A DNA stretch of 64,000 bases from Caprimulgus europaeus (Eukaryota > Chordata > Aves > Caprimulgiformes > Caprimulgidae). A model generated the notes under the pieces. That model was given only the letters and a program-made list of their open reading frames with translations, made no database searches and was not told the origin of the DNA. The translations under genes and the position numbers were made by a program. The DNA is taken from the NCBI GenBank assembly GCA_907165065.1, contig OU015528.1:29286515-29350514 (forward strand), written 5' to 3'. The first letter of the stretch is position 1. Each line of letters opens with the position of its first letter. Of this stretch, positions 13,476 through 23,986 are shown piece by piece.

Positions 13476-15141
13476 AGATGGTTTCATTATAATATAAATA
13501 TTATAATACTGTAATTGACTTTAGAATCTTCTTAACTGATCCAGTGAGTGCAGAATATCATTATTGCATAGATACACTCATTGCAATGAGACAAGGAGAA
13601 AGCATCATAAATTCATTCAGTAAAATGTGTTAGTTAAATTATCAATTCTTCTATGAAGATATTAAAGTCTGCTTTCTGAAGCTTTCTTAACATGTAGATG
13701 GAGCAATAACTTAACTGAGACCAGAGAATGAAATTTTATGGTTGTGTTGTCTGACTCTGTAAATGAGGGCAACAAATCAAATAGAACAAAATAAAAAAGA
13801 TAGAAAATTAAATTAATGAGTTGTTCTAATTATTGTTTAAGTACTTCCTGTGCTTTGCCTAACATGTTAATCCCTTCTGAGAGTCAGCATAAGTTACCTT
13901 ACAAAAGAATCAAATTAAAATATACATTACAAACACTATCTCTCTAACTTGATTGAATGTGGATGACAGCAAAAGATGTCAGGAAACTGTCATAGAAAAG
14001 TTACAAGGAAAGGGTCTGAAAATCAGGAATGCTGATAGGGTGAAATTCAAAGGCATTGAAATTGAAATTTGAAGGACAAAATCTACATTTCATCTCATAT
14101 GCATATCTATACTCGGATCTTCTTTGTTCTAAAACCAAATAAAGATGCCATGAAAGTGTAGACTTGGCAGGTCTTCCAGTGTTCTCATTACTGGTAGAAC
14201 TGGAAATCAAATATTACTTAAGCTTTTATTTCTTATAGGATTTTTTAAGGAGGAAAATGTCTGACAGCTGTTGAAAAGTTTAAGATGACTATTCTGCAGC
14301 CACAATGAAATGATAAAATCTTCTTCCCCTACTTCCACTTAATAATATCTGAATATGAAGGTGTTAGTGAAAGGCTACCTTCCTTGAGATCTAGATTTCC
14401 AAATAGTCCTCCTGAATAAATATTTGTATATCACTTCCAAATATGCAAACTGAGGTATAGATCCATAAAGTCATGTGAAAGCTCCTCAAAAAAGTGGACC
14501 AAAGTGCCTTGTCTGTTTCTACCTGAGTTTTAGATTCAATCAGTATTCACTGGAGAAGTGCAACTGTAACTTCTCCTCTTCATTTTCACTGATTACAGAT
14601 GGATCTGTAGTGCAGTCTCAGGACATCTGTCTAAGCTTGTAACTTCAAGCCTAATGATATCTGTTGGCTTAGGGATTCTTCAGTGATTTATTCTGGTCTT
14701 GCTTCAATGCGACTGCTGAACAGAGTCTGGATCTGAGAAATCTTCCAAGGTAGCAAGATGCACAGTCTTTGCAGTGGAAGATATCCAAACTGAGTGCAGG
14801 CTGTAAAGATCAATTAATCATATTTTTTCTAGGCCAGAGCTCCTGGGAACAGTCAAGCTACATACATTAATTACTAGAAATAATCCGTGAAATGTTTACA
14901 TTAAACATCTATTGGGAGCAGTGAATAATTGTACCCTTCATGATGTTGAATAAATTTTCCACTATAAGTACAAAGAGTGCATAAAACATTGATGGAGAGT
15001 CCAGAAATCCTGCAACCAAGGAAAAAATAAAAGCAATATCACTTATGTTTTTGATGATAGAAAAATGGGAGGAGAAATACCTGTTTCCAAACACAAACCT
15101 ACCTTTAAATCCTCAACATACATTAAGTAGTCTAAATATAC
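13476..15141. other. Unique AT-rich non-coding sequence
   Basis: No supported gene or repeat. Open frames of 60-70 codons on the minus strand (14001-14210 and 14909-15094) show no family resemblance. Confidence 0.55.
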
Positions 15142-15656
15142 TGTCCTGGTTTTCCTAGGATAGAGTTAATTTTCTTCTTAGTAGCTTGAAAGCACTGTGT
15201 TTTCATTTCAGTATGGGATTTGTTATAAGAATGTTGATAAGGTACAAGGACGTGCCTGGGCTTGCTTTTCCTGGATTGTGGTTTTGGGTTCAGGGTTCCT
15301 TTTCATCCTCTGGGATTGCTATCAGTGAGTGGTGAGCAATTTTACTGTGCATCACTCATTTTAATTATTTAATAATTTATTTTTTATTATTTAATTTAAT
15401 TATTAATGATAACTAATAATAATTATTAATTAATAATTAATAATTTGGTTAATAATGACAATAGTAATTATCATTACTATTTTAATTTTATTTTACTCTA
15501 ATTATTAAATTGCTCTTTTTTCAACATAAAAGTTTCCTTATATTTACCCCTCCAATTCTCTCCCCTATTCCCTGGCTGGGGAGGGAAGGGGGGTGAGACG
15601 TGTGAGTTGCTGTGTCTTGTTTGGCTGCCAGCCATGTTAGACTGTTTTAGTCTTTT
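15142..15656 (+). mobile_element. 5' LTR of a truncated endogenous retrovirus
   Basis: Begins TGTCCTGGTTTTCCTAGGATAG, nearly the same opening as the solo LTRs at 38565 and 47574, and contains the same later blocks (a 'gatagagttaattttcttctt' block, 'ggtgagca...atcactcat', an AT-rich stretch and 'caattctctcccctattccctgg'). It is about 515 bp against 635-664 bp in its relatives because part of the U3-like region is missing. The end is set by the primer-binding site that follows; the expected terminal CA is not clear, so the 3' boundary may be off by about 15 bases. Confidence 0.8.
15420..15439. repeat. Perfect 20-bp AT palindrome inside the LTR
   Basis: TAATTATTAATTAATAATTA equals its own reverse complement. 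It lies in a run of A/T (about 15355-15515) that also holds the 8-bp inverted pair AATAGTAA/TTACTATT near 15463-15484. The sister LTRs have a shorter AT stretch here, so this run seems to have expanded in this copy. Confidence 0.75.
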
Positions 15657-15674
15657 TGGCACCCAATGCAGGGC
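15657..15674 (+). other. Retroviral primer-binding site, tRNA-Lys-like
   Basis: TGGCACCCAATGCAGGGC directly follows the LTR. It agrees at 14 of 18 positions with the primer-binding site used by lysine-tRNA-primed retroviruses, and all four differences are transitions, as expected from decay. In a functional element the 3' end of a host tRNA anneals here to start minus-strand DNA synthesis. Its position marks 15142-15656 as a 5' LTR and not a solo LTR. Confidence 0.7.
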
Positions 15675-17215
15675 ACAAAAGGTTGAGATAACAACAGTTT
15701 TGACCAAAGTGTGTTAGAAAGACATCTGCAATAAGTATTTGTTTTGATGACTTGGTTGTCGGTGGTTGGAATGTTGTTGCACTGGATTTCAGAGTTGTTT
15801 TTGAGTTATTTGAGGTGGCACCGTATCTGCCATTTATATTGTTTGCCCTCCCTAGGTGTTCGTTTGGGGTTAGGGGTACTCTTTTCCTGTATAGTACAGT
15901 GATGGTTGTTAGTACACTAAAAAGATGGGTGGTGAGACCAGTTTTGTACCTGTATTCAGTGGTGGCAGGAGGCACACAGAGCAAAGTGGCAGAGCCATCT
16001 CCATCTCCATATTGTGGGAGCCATCTGATGGGTGTTATTACCAATTACACCAGTGTTTTTTTCTCTTTGAGTCAACATATTGGGGGAACATCTTAATTCA
16101 ATTTCCCCTGCTCCACCAGACTGATTACAAAAGTTTTTGAGAATTCTGAATATTCTAGGGGTAGTTAAACCAGCATAATTGTGCTACTAGTTTTCCTGAA
16201 TGTATGTCAAGTTTTAATCCACGTCAGACTACTTAGGAGGATCACCCCATCTGCTGCTGCTGTTACCCTGGCACCTGCTACAATAACCTCAACCTCTGTG
16301 ACAGATACTGTGGCTACTCCAATCCCAACGCCTGCTACAGTTGCTTCAACCTCAGCAGTATACATTGCAGCCTCTCCAACCCCTACAGCAATCAATAAGG
16401 CTACTCCAACTCCTGTGACAGACACTCCAGCTTCTCCAACCCTGTCAAGAAGTGCTGCAGATGAACTAGAGAACCTGTGCCAGTATCAGTCACCCCTGTG
16501 TGGAAGAAGAAGTGGACATGAAAGTCAATACTTTTATAGAAGGATGAAGATCGTGTGTATGATCTTTCTAAGGAGGAAGAAAAGGCACAAGGGAAAGCAG
16601 GGATGGAAATGGAGACAGTACAATAACCACCCGATCTCTGACTCTGAGTGAGCTGTGAGATATACTAAAAGATTTCACCTGTTGCCAAAGCGAGCACCTC
16701 GTTACTTGGTTGCTCAGATGCCGGGATAATGGGACCAGTAGCCTGGAGTCCTAGTTCCGGGGATTTGAAGACAGTCTCTCTGCCCCTATACAAGCTGTGT
16801 CTCGGCCGTGGAAAAACTACCAGATATCCTGGAGAAACATGTTGAGAAACTATCCCAAGAGTTACAGTAATTCGAGGACAGGGTCTGCCCTCCACCTGTT
16901 CAGGCCTATATCTCAGCTGTTAGGAGCAAGTGTTAAGAGAGACGGTATAGACCATGGGGTACACTGTGGTCTTACTTGCATGACCATGGAGAAAACATGA
17001 GAAAGTCCATGGGAAACCAACCTTGGTCCTACAGGCACAAGTACATGAGCTGCAAAGAAAAACAAGTACAAATAGGGATTCTTCTGGGAAAGGAAGAAAT
17101 GCTGCACCAGTCTCCAGTGGACAATTCCAGAGACAGGAGAGCTCATTCTATTTCTTTGCATATCTTTCTTCCATAGAGCCACGTATTATAATTTTCTGTC
17201 AAAACTGGATAAAAC
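15675..17215 (+). pseudogene. Broken endogenous-retrovirus leader and gag remnant
   Basis: The sequence after the primer-binding site continues as the leader and a gag-like region, split over several frames by stops and frameshifts. The best piece is an open frame at 16181-16651. Further gag-like reading lies at about 16650-17180 in other frames. I recognise the region by position (just after LTR and primer-binding site) and by general likeness to avian endogenous-retrovirus gag. No protease, polymerase or envelope region and no 3' LTR follow: sequence after about 17215 looks unique. The element is therefore 3'-truncated and dead. Confidence 0.65.
16181..16651 (+). pseudogene. Gag-like open piece, Thr/Pro/Ala-rich
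   Basis: 156 codons within the decayed provirus. Residues about 20-90 form a low-complexity Thr/Pro/Ala/Val linker built from imperfect repeats such as 'CCTGCTACA' and 'ACTCCAACTCC'. Residues 131-149 are very basic (starting RRKKRHKGK). A disordered proline/threonine-rich linker is common in retroviral Gag between matrix and capsid. The frame's start is arbitrary because the original start has been lost or lies upstream in another frame. Structural Gag would form the virion shell; this copy cannot. Confidence 0.5.
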
Positions 17216-18549
17216 TATGATGCTAAAATACTATTCTAAGCAGGCTGGAGGGATTTTATGGCTAGAAACTTCAAGGTATTGAAAGAATAGTAGGGACATG
17301 ATAAGTATACCTGCTTTAAAACACTGTTTTCAAGAGGCTATTTCAGCTTCTACATTCTCTCAAGATATTTTCAGAAAAAAGCAATGTATTGTGCCAAATT
17401 TTATATCAGTGTTCCATTTTGTTGCTCACTTACTTCAGTTGAAGATGACAGGATCACTTTGACAGTATTTTAATTAGTTTCCGTATGTGATTGGTTTGTA
17501 TGGTGTGACTCTCAGATTTTCTTTGTGTATTCGAAAAAACACAGTTTAAGCAATTACAATTATTTACCTGCATGAGTTCTAACATTCCCAAAACAGATGG
17601 CTCTGTCATTTTTTTTTATTATTTTGTGTGTAGGGGTATGGTGGATGTATATAAATATCTATTGTTTTCATATGTATTTGACAACAACATATAGTTTTAT
17701 ATATGTGTGTATATGTATTTGTGTATGTTTATGTATGCATACTGTTGTTGTAATTCCAGATTGTTTGGATAGACTTTTTATTCTCTGAGCAACTGTATTA
17801 GAATAAGAAACAAAGATAGACAGGAGGTCAACTGAAGGATTTTCAGCTGTTAAACTCAATTACGAGCAATGACTGAAATGAATTTTAAAATGTTCTTTCC
17901 TGAAGGGTGAATGTACCCTGCTCTCCAATAGCTGACGTGATAGTGCTTGGAGGCTCTTTCTGAGATGAACTGAACTCTGCTTAGTGTTTTATTTGTTCAG
18001 CAAGGAATGGTTTGGTTTTTTTGTTTTTGTTTTTATTCATTCCCTTCAGTTTTCACTCTCAAGCATAAAATAATTTGCCATATTCCCAAAATGAGCTGTT
18101 CATCTGACAGCAGCAATTAATTTACAACACAGAAAACATAAAAAATATTTTATTCAAAGTTGCAACAATTTTAAACAGCAAAATGAAACATCAGAGGACA
18201 AGTTGGTGTAAGTTACAGGGGAAGAAACCCATCTGTTCTCAAGGAAGTGTGATTGATTTTTTTTTTTTAAATTCATAACATTTAAATAAAACAAAGAAGT
18301 TTTTCTTTTCAAATCCCTTCTCTGATTCAAGTATAGATGCTGATATATTCCCAATTATATGATTACCTGCTCTGCACAGCCTCTAGCTTCGTAGACTGCT
18401 TCAAACTGCTCATTACGGTATTTTTAAGAAATCACAGTAAAAATATTTGCATCTACCTACCAAATTGATAATTAAAAGTCTTTGGAAATATTTCTAAAAA
18501 TGCTACTTACTAGCTACAATTAAGATCAAATTTATTGTTGGTAAGGATA
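17216..18549. other. Unique AT-rich non-coding sequence
   Basis: No gene or recognised element. A diffuse TATGTGTGTATATG-like microsatellite lies near 17625-17740. Confidence 0.55.
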
Positions 18550-18648
18550 TTTTATTTTATTTTATTTTATTTTATTTTATTTTATTTTATTTTATTTTAT
18601 TTTATTTTATTTTATTTTATTTTATTTTATTTTATTTTATTTTATTTT
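18550..18648. repeat. (TTTTA)n pentanucleotide microsatellite
   Basis: About 20 uninterrupted 5-bp units over 99 bp with no interruption that I can see. An array this long and pure is probably polymorphic in length, and the assembled length may differ from the true one. Confidence 0.97.
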
Positions 18649-21600
18649 GAACTAGCAGAGTAATGTTCCCTTCTCTCAGGAATCTTCCACTTGCAACAAA
18701 AGTAGTTTTAAAACTTTGAACCTGGTACAGAAAAGCACTTAAACACATAACTAAATTGATCACAATTCAAGATAACATATTAGCATGTTCATAGGTTTTG
18801 ACCCTGGGAGCAACAGACTACATAGCCTGACACTTTATATAACAAAACTGGAATATTTAATGTACTTATTATTGTAATGAGTTCTGTAAGTTATTTTTTA
18901 CTAAAAAATATCTTCCAGAAATCTGATCTTGACTTCATAACTTCAGGTTATGATGTGTTCATCAGTTGTGTTTTCTTACCCATAAATACTGCATGAAACT
19001 AATATTTGATTTATGGGATTTAAATTTATATTAAAAATGAAGCAACTGTTTTATCAGAAGGAAGATTTTTTCCCATACCATAGCCCTACACAAGGGCATT
19101 GCTGGGGGATCTAGATCATGCTAGCATTCAGCTATGTTCTTGTTCCTGTGAATGGCAAAAATCCTAGTTGTGTTAATAAAAGCAAAATGGATCTTAAACT
19201 ATACTGAGTTCAAGAAAAGACTAATTTTATAAGGCAGAATTAACCAAACTGTAACAAATTTTTTATAGTAACAAAAAAATTGAATAATTATGGAATAAGA
19301 AAAGTTGGGTTCCAAATATAATCATTCATCAAGGACTACAAACTGTAGACTTTTATATGATGCAAAGTGTTTCTAAACTTAAGGTGTTTTTTATGTATGT
19401 GAACAATTCTGTGGTTTTGTGTTTGGTTTTGTTTTGTTTTTTTTTTTTTCTTTTTTATTTTTTTTTTTTCCCCCAGCTCAGGAAACAAGGAAGAGAAGTT
19501 TAACAAGACTTCTGGTCCTTTTCCAAGTTAAGTTTGACAAGTTTTTAAAAATTTATGTCAGCCTTGCCCTCAATCTGTTGAAATTCTTCGTCCAATTTTA
19601 TCCTTATTTTTAATGACAGTGATAGAAAGCCTTTAATAAGAGTGATTTTACTCCTACGGTCAAACAATTCAGGAAAAATAATAAAGGCAAAAGTCACAGT
19701 GTAAGGCTCTCAAGCTTGCCTGGGAACCTCAGGACAGAGGTTTGCTCTTCATTGCCCTGTCCTCTTGTAGGAGGATTTTTTTCACCTGCATGGATGACTG
19801 TAAAAATCTTATCCCTCTAAGGTTCTATTTCACTAGCTTTTGGCCAGTACATCTGCAAAGACAAATATTACCCTAAGGATTCTCTGGAGGCATAAACTGG
19901 ACACAGTTCAAACTGCCAGAATATCTGACTTGCCTCACTGAAGGTATGCCAAAGGGATGGTGAGGTTTGATTTTAGCTTGCAACCACACTTAACACAAAA
20001 CAATGGAAGCTAACATTAATTTCTAGGTGTTTTTTGTTTGTTTCCAAAACTCAGAATAGGAAACAAAGGTACAATAATTTATATGACAAAACAGGAAGCA
20101 GGAAAGTCCATCTGGACTTTCACTCAATCCCTGTATGGCCTAGAACATAGGTTCCTAGTGTACACTGCCTTCTCAAGAAGTGCTTGCTTGTGGTAGAACA
20201 CTGGCTTTTTTTAAACGTATGCTGAGGGGACTTTGGTGGTAGAGTTTACAATTTTGAGTTTTCTCTTCTCGAAGGATTAGCTATTCCTATTATGGAATAA
20301 TTCTGAATGTTCTTAGCCTATCCACCGCTCTTCACTTTTTTGAAGATCTGTTTATTGGATCTAACAGAAATACCTCATTAATTCAACAGAAACACTAGCA
20401 AGCACTTAATTCTTTTAAGTACAAAATGTTCTTTTCCACTTTATTCAATAAACTCTACTGTGATCCAGAGTTATGATTTCTTTGCTGGCAAAATGTTGTT
20501 AAGAAGCACTTGACACTTCTTTTCTGCTCCCTCCATTTAATTAATCAATTCCTGCTTGTGCTGCTTTAGCTGCTAATGAGGATCTAAGGTGAAAGAAAAT
20601 ATACTGCAAAATAGTAAAAAAACCTCCAACCAACCAACAAAATCCAACAACCCCTTCCCCCCACTTAAAAAAGGAATGGTTAGCAAACTTCTAAATTGAC
20701 AGTCCTGCTGGAAGTATCTGTGGTGCCACCACTTGCTTGTGTGTGGGAGCACACCTTCCCAGATTTTGATGATTTTCATGATAATAAACAGGTCTATCAG
20801 CAGTTCTACATTTTACAAAATATAGAAAAAGGATTAATGTCCACAGATTATTACTGACTTTTCATGGAGATCAAACAGAATGTTAATCACTCCTTTGAGG
20901 ATGATAATGGAGTTGAGGTGACTATCTATCAGCTGTGAAAATTAGACTAACACAATCAAAAGAGTGAGCAAACTGAAAGCAATTAAGTTTTGGATTGAAG
21001 ATTAAATGCTAGCCAAAATAATAAGAAGAATTACTTGGAAATTTGAAGTAGTTTTGGAAGATTCATCCAAAATATATGATTGCCATTTTTACTGTTGCTC
21101 TGGAAGGCTCATTTTTTGAGATGCCAAGAAAAGGGATGCAATTAAATGTCTATGTTTCATCCTCTACTTTGTTGTGAAGCAGTGATATGAGGCTTGCAGA
21201 TCCTAGGATGTCTAATACTGACATATGTTTAAACCACACTACTTTTTGTCTGAAAATCCTTAAGGCTACCAACTCATTCACCGGTTTCAGTAGAGACATG
21301 TGTTGCTGTGTCACCTTCCCATTCTCCTTCTTCAGCTCGCAGCTTGTGTTCTGTGTCTCTTTACCAAAGTTGGTAGAGTTCCTGCTACCAGCTGCAGTTG
21401 GTGAAGAAAGCAGCTAAGACACAGTGGCATTTCCCCATCAGTTTTATACACTAATGAGTTCTCTTATGCAGGAAAAATTCTCAAGCAATTCTCCTGCTGT
21501 TTCATTTTCATATTCTTGTATAAGACCAGCATGAAATGAACTGACGGCCTGGAAACACAACCTGCATTCTTTATGTACATACATTTTATGATAAATAGAA

Positions 21601-22833
21601 ACACCCGCATGAGCCAACCTGTAGCTGTGGAACTTAAGTTCTTTAGACAACTTATTGTGTTTCCTTACATAGCAGAAGAAAAGCTGTTTTTATGACAGTT
21701 TTGAAGGTAACACCCTCCAGTTCAAAAGGAATACTAAGAAATGGGAGAAAATTTCTAAAGCATTCACTGCTAACAAGATCCCAGGTAAAACACTGTCTGT
21801 TAGGCAATGTCTACTGAATAAACTATTAGATGTCTTTCTTATAAATATAAGTAAATAAAAAATATGTATATTAGTGTATGTGCTAATTAATTTAGGCATC
21901 ATTGTATTAGATATTTCTAACACAAAATTAGAACTTTTCTCACAAAATGCTACTATCTTTTCTCCTCTCATATAAAACTGTAAAGGTTCTCTCCAGAGAT
22001 AATAAATGGTTTAACAGAAATCGTTTGGGATTTGGTTTTGGTTTTGGTTTTTTAAATTTGAGGTTTTATTTTGTTTGCTGTCAAGCTTTCAATTTGCTGC
22101 TGAAAATGGTAATATTTTTCTCTGTCAAATTCAATCTGCCTAGGTGTTTCCTAGTTCTCTCCAGTGTGGCAGTGTAAAATTTAGAATTTCCTATCACTGT
22201 GTGCATCAACTTTGTTAATGAATAGAATAGGATGAACAGAATCTTGCTTGCTTGTTTTGTGTTTACTTTTGTTTTGTTTTGTTTTGTTTCTCCCTATGCA
22301 GCTTCACTTCATGATCCACAAACCATTGGAGCTAAAAAAAAAAAAAAAAAAAGTCTTCTTGACTTGAGAATGCTTTTAAAATGACCCTGGCTTTATAAAA
22401 GGCTTAAAAAAGGACAGGATTCATAAGTAAGATGGGAAGATTCCTGTATTATACCCAATGAAGAGTTCTGCTATTGTATATCATTGCATTTTAACCTTTT
22501 AGCTCTTCAGAACTGAGAGAAAGAGGGGAGCAGTGCACAGGGTTGTGCAAAAGAGGAAAACTAGATTCCCAGTCAGCTTTTCAACCACTGATGTTCTTCC
22601 TTCAGTCTTTCAGATACTTAATGTAAGGATACATGAAGCTGTTACATGTGAAACTAACTTCACTGTAGCAGTTCCCCTTATGAGGTATGTGATCCCCTGA
22701 AATCTGAATGTTACTTTTGCTGAGTCTGTATAAGAGAAATTTTAAAAACAACCAGTAGCCAGGAGGCTTAATTTATTCTAGGGTATTAGGGACTAATTTC
22801 CAAACTGAAAAATCAGAATGATTGAAGGACTGT
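18649..22833. other. Unique AT-rich non-coding sequence
   Basis: No supported gene. It holds short simple repeats: a T-rich run (19430-19472), a (GGTTTT)n-like run near 22027-22055, (GTTTT)n at about 22266-22290 and an A19 run at 22334-22352. Open frames are at most 93 codons and are not recognised. Confidence 0.55.
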
Positions 22834-23981
22834 TGTATTGGTTTCGTGTGGCAAGGTTTTGGTAGCAGCGGGGGGGGGGACATAGAGGTGGCTTCTGTGA
22901 AAGAAGCTGCCAGAACCTTCCCCCATGTCCGACCAGACACAGCCAATGCCAGCCGGCTACAAGAATGGACCCGCCGCTGGCCAAGGCCGAGCCAATCAGT
23001 AACGCCTCTGTGATAACATAATTAAGAAAAAAAAAAGGAAGAGAGGAAAAAAGCTGCACACTTTGCAGCTGGAGAGAGGAGTGAGAAGATGTAAGAGAAA
23101 ACAACTCCACAGACACCAAGGTCAGTGAAGAAGGAGGGGGAGGAGGTGCTCCAGGTGCCAGAGCAGAGATTCCCCCGCAGCCTGTGGTGAAGACCATGGT
23201 GAGGCAGGCTGTCCCCCTGCAGCCCCTGGAGGTCCATGGTGGAGCAGATGACCACCTGTAGCCCGTGGAGGACCCCACGCCGGAGCAGGTGGATGCCCGA
23301 AGGAGGCTGTGACCCCATGGGAAGCCCGCACTGGAGCAGGATCCTGTCAGGACCTGTGGCCCCAAGGAGAGAGGAGCCCACGCCGGAGCAGGTTTGCTGG
23401 CAGGACTTGTGACCCCGTGGGGGACCCGTGCTGGATCAGTCCTTTCCTGAAGGACTGCACCCCATGGAATGGACTCATGCTAAAGCAGTTAGTGAAGAAC
23501 TGTCATTCATTGGAAGGACTCACGTTGGAGAAGTTGGTGGAGGACTGTCTTCCGTGAGAGGGACCCCACGCTGGTGCGGGGGAATGAGTCCTCCCCCTGA
23601 GAAGGAAGGAGCGGCAGAAACAATGTGTGATGAACTGACCACAACCCCATTCCCTGTTCCCCTGTGCTGCTGGAGGGAGGAGGTGGAAAATCAGGAAAGA
23701 GATTAAGCCTGGGAAGAAGGGAGGGATGGGGGAGGTGTTTTAAGATTTGGTTTTACTTTTCATTATCCTCTGATTTTGATTGGTAATTAAATAAATTTGT
23801 TTTTTCCCCTAAGTCAAGTCTGTTTTGCCTGTGCCAGTAATTGGTGAGTGATCTCTCTCTTTCCTTATCTCCACCCATGAGCTTTTAGTTATATTTTTCT
23901 CCCCCTGCCCAGTTGAGGAGGGAGAGTGATAGAGTGGGCTTTGGTGGGCATCTGGCCTCTAGCCAGGGTCAACCCACCACA
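22834..23981 (+). mobile_element. Solo LTR, GC-rich family, copy 2
   Basis: Same family and orientation as 10483-11620 and similar along its whole length (1148 bp). It begins TGTATTGG and ends CCCACCACA. Flanking 5-mers are ACTGT (22829-22833) and ACAGT (23982-23986), a target-site duplication with one mismatch. It keeps the CCAAT box (22992-22999) and the ~50-bp repeats (about 23240-23580); AATAAA has shifted to 23790-23795. It differs from copy 1 by scattered substitutions and small indels. The different duplication shows a separate insertion, not the other end of one provirus. Confidence 0.92.
23240..23580 (+). repeat. Degenerate ~50-bp tandem repeats inside LTR copy 2
   Basis: Same unit pattern as in copy 1, with repeated 'ccccgtgg' and 'ggagcag' anchors. 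The plus frames here (23309-23557 and 23428-23706) are offset from each other, so the frame that runs through in copy 1 is broken in copy 2. Minus frames are open for up to 190 codons. Confidence 0.7.
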
Positions 23982-23986
23982 ACAGT

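Noticed and set aside
16207..16425. 72-codon minus-strand frame rich in V/G/A
   Set aside because: Antisense shadow of the Thr/Pro/Ala-rich gag linker.
16665..17220. Several short open frames on both strands
   Set aside because: Pieces of the decayed gag region and their antisense shadows; no separate gene.
18550..18648. CRISPR-like or coding repeat array
   Set aside because: A plain 5-bp microsatellite with no spacers.
22793..23381. Minus-strand frames of 190 and 119 codons
   Set aside because: Same artefact in the second copy of the LTR.
10483..23981. A single 13.5-kb provirus bounded by the two GC-rich LTRs
   Set aside because: Each LTR has its own target-site duplication and the intervening DNA has no matching internal region.
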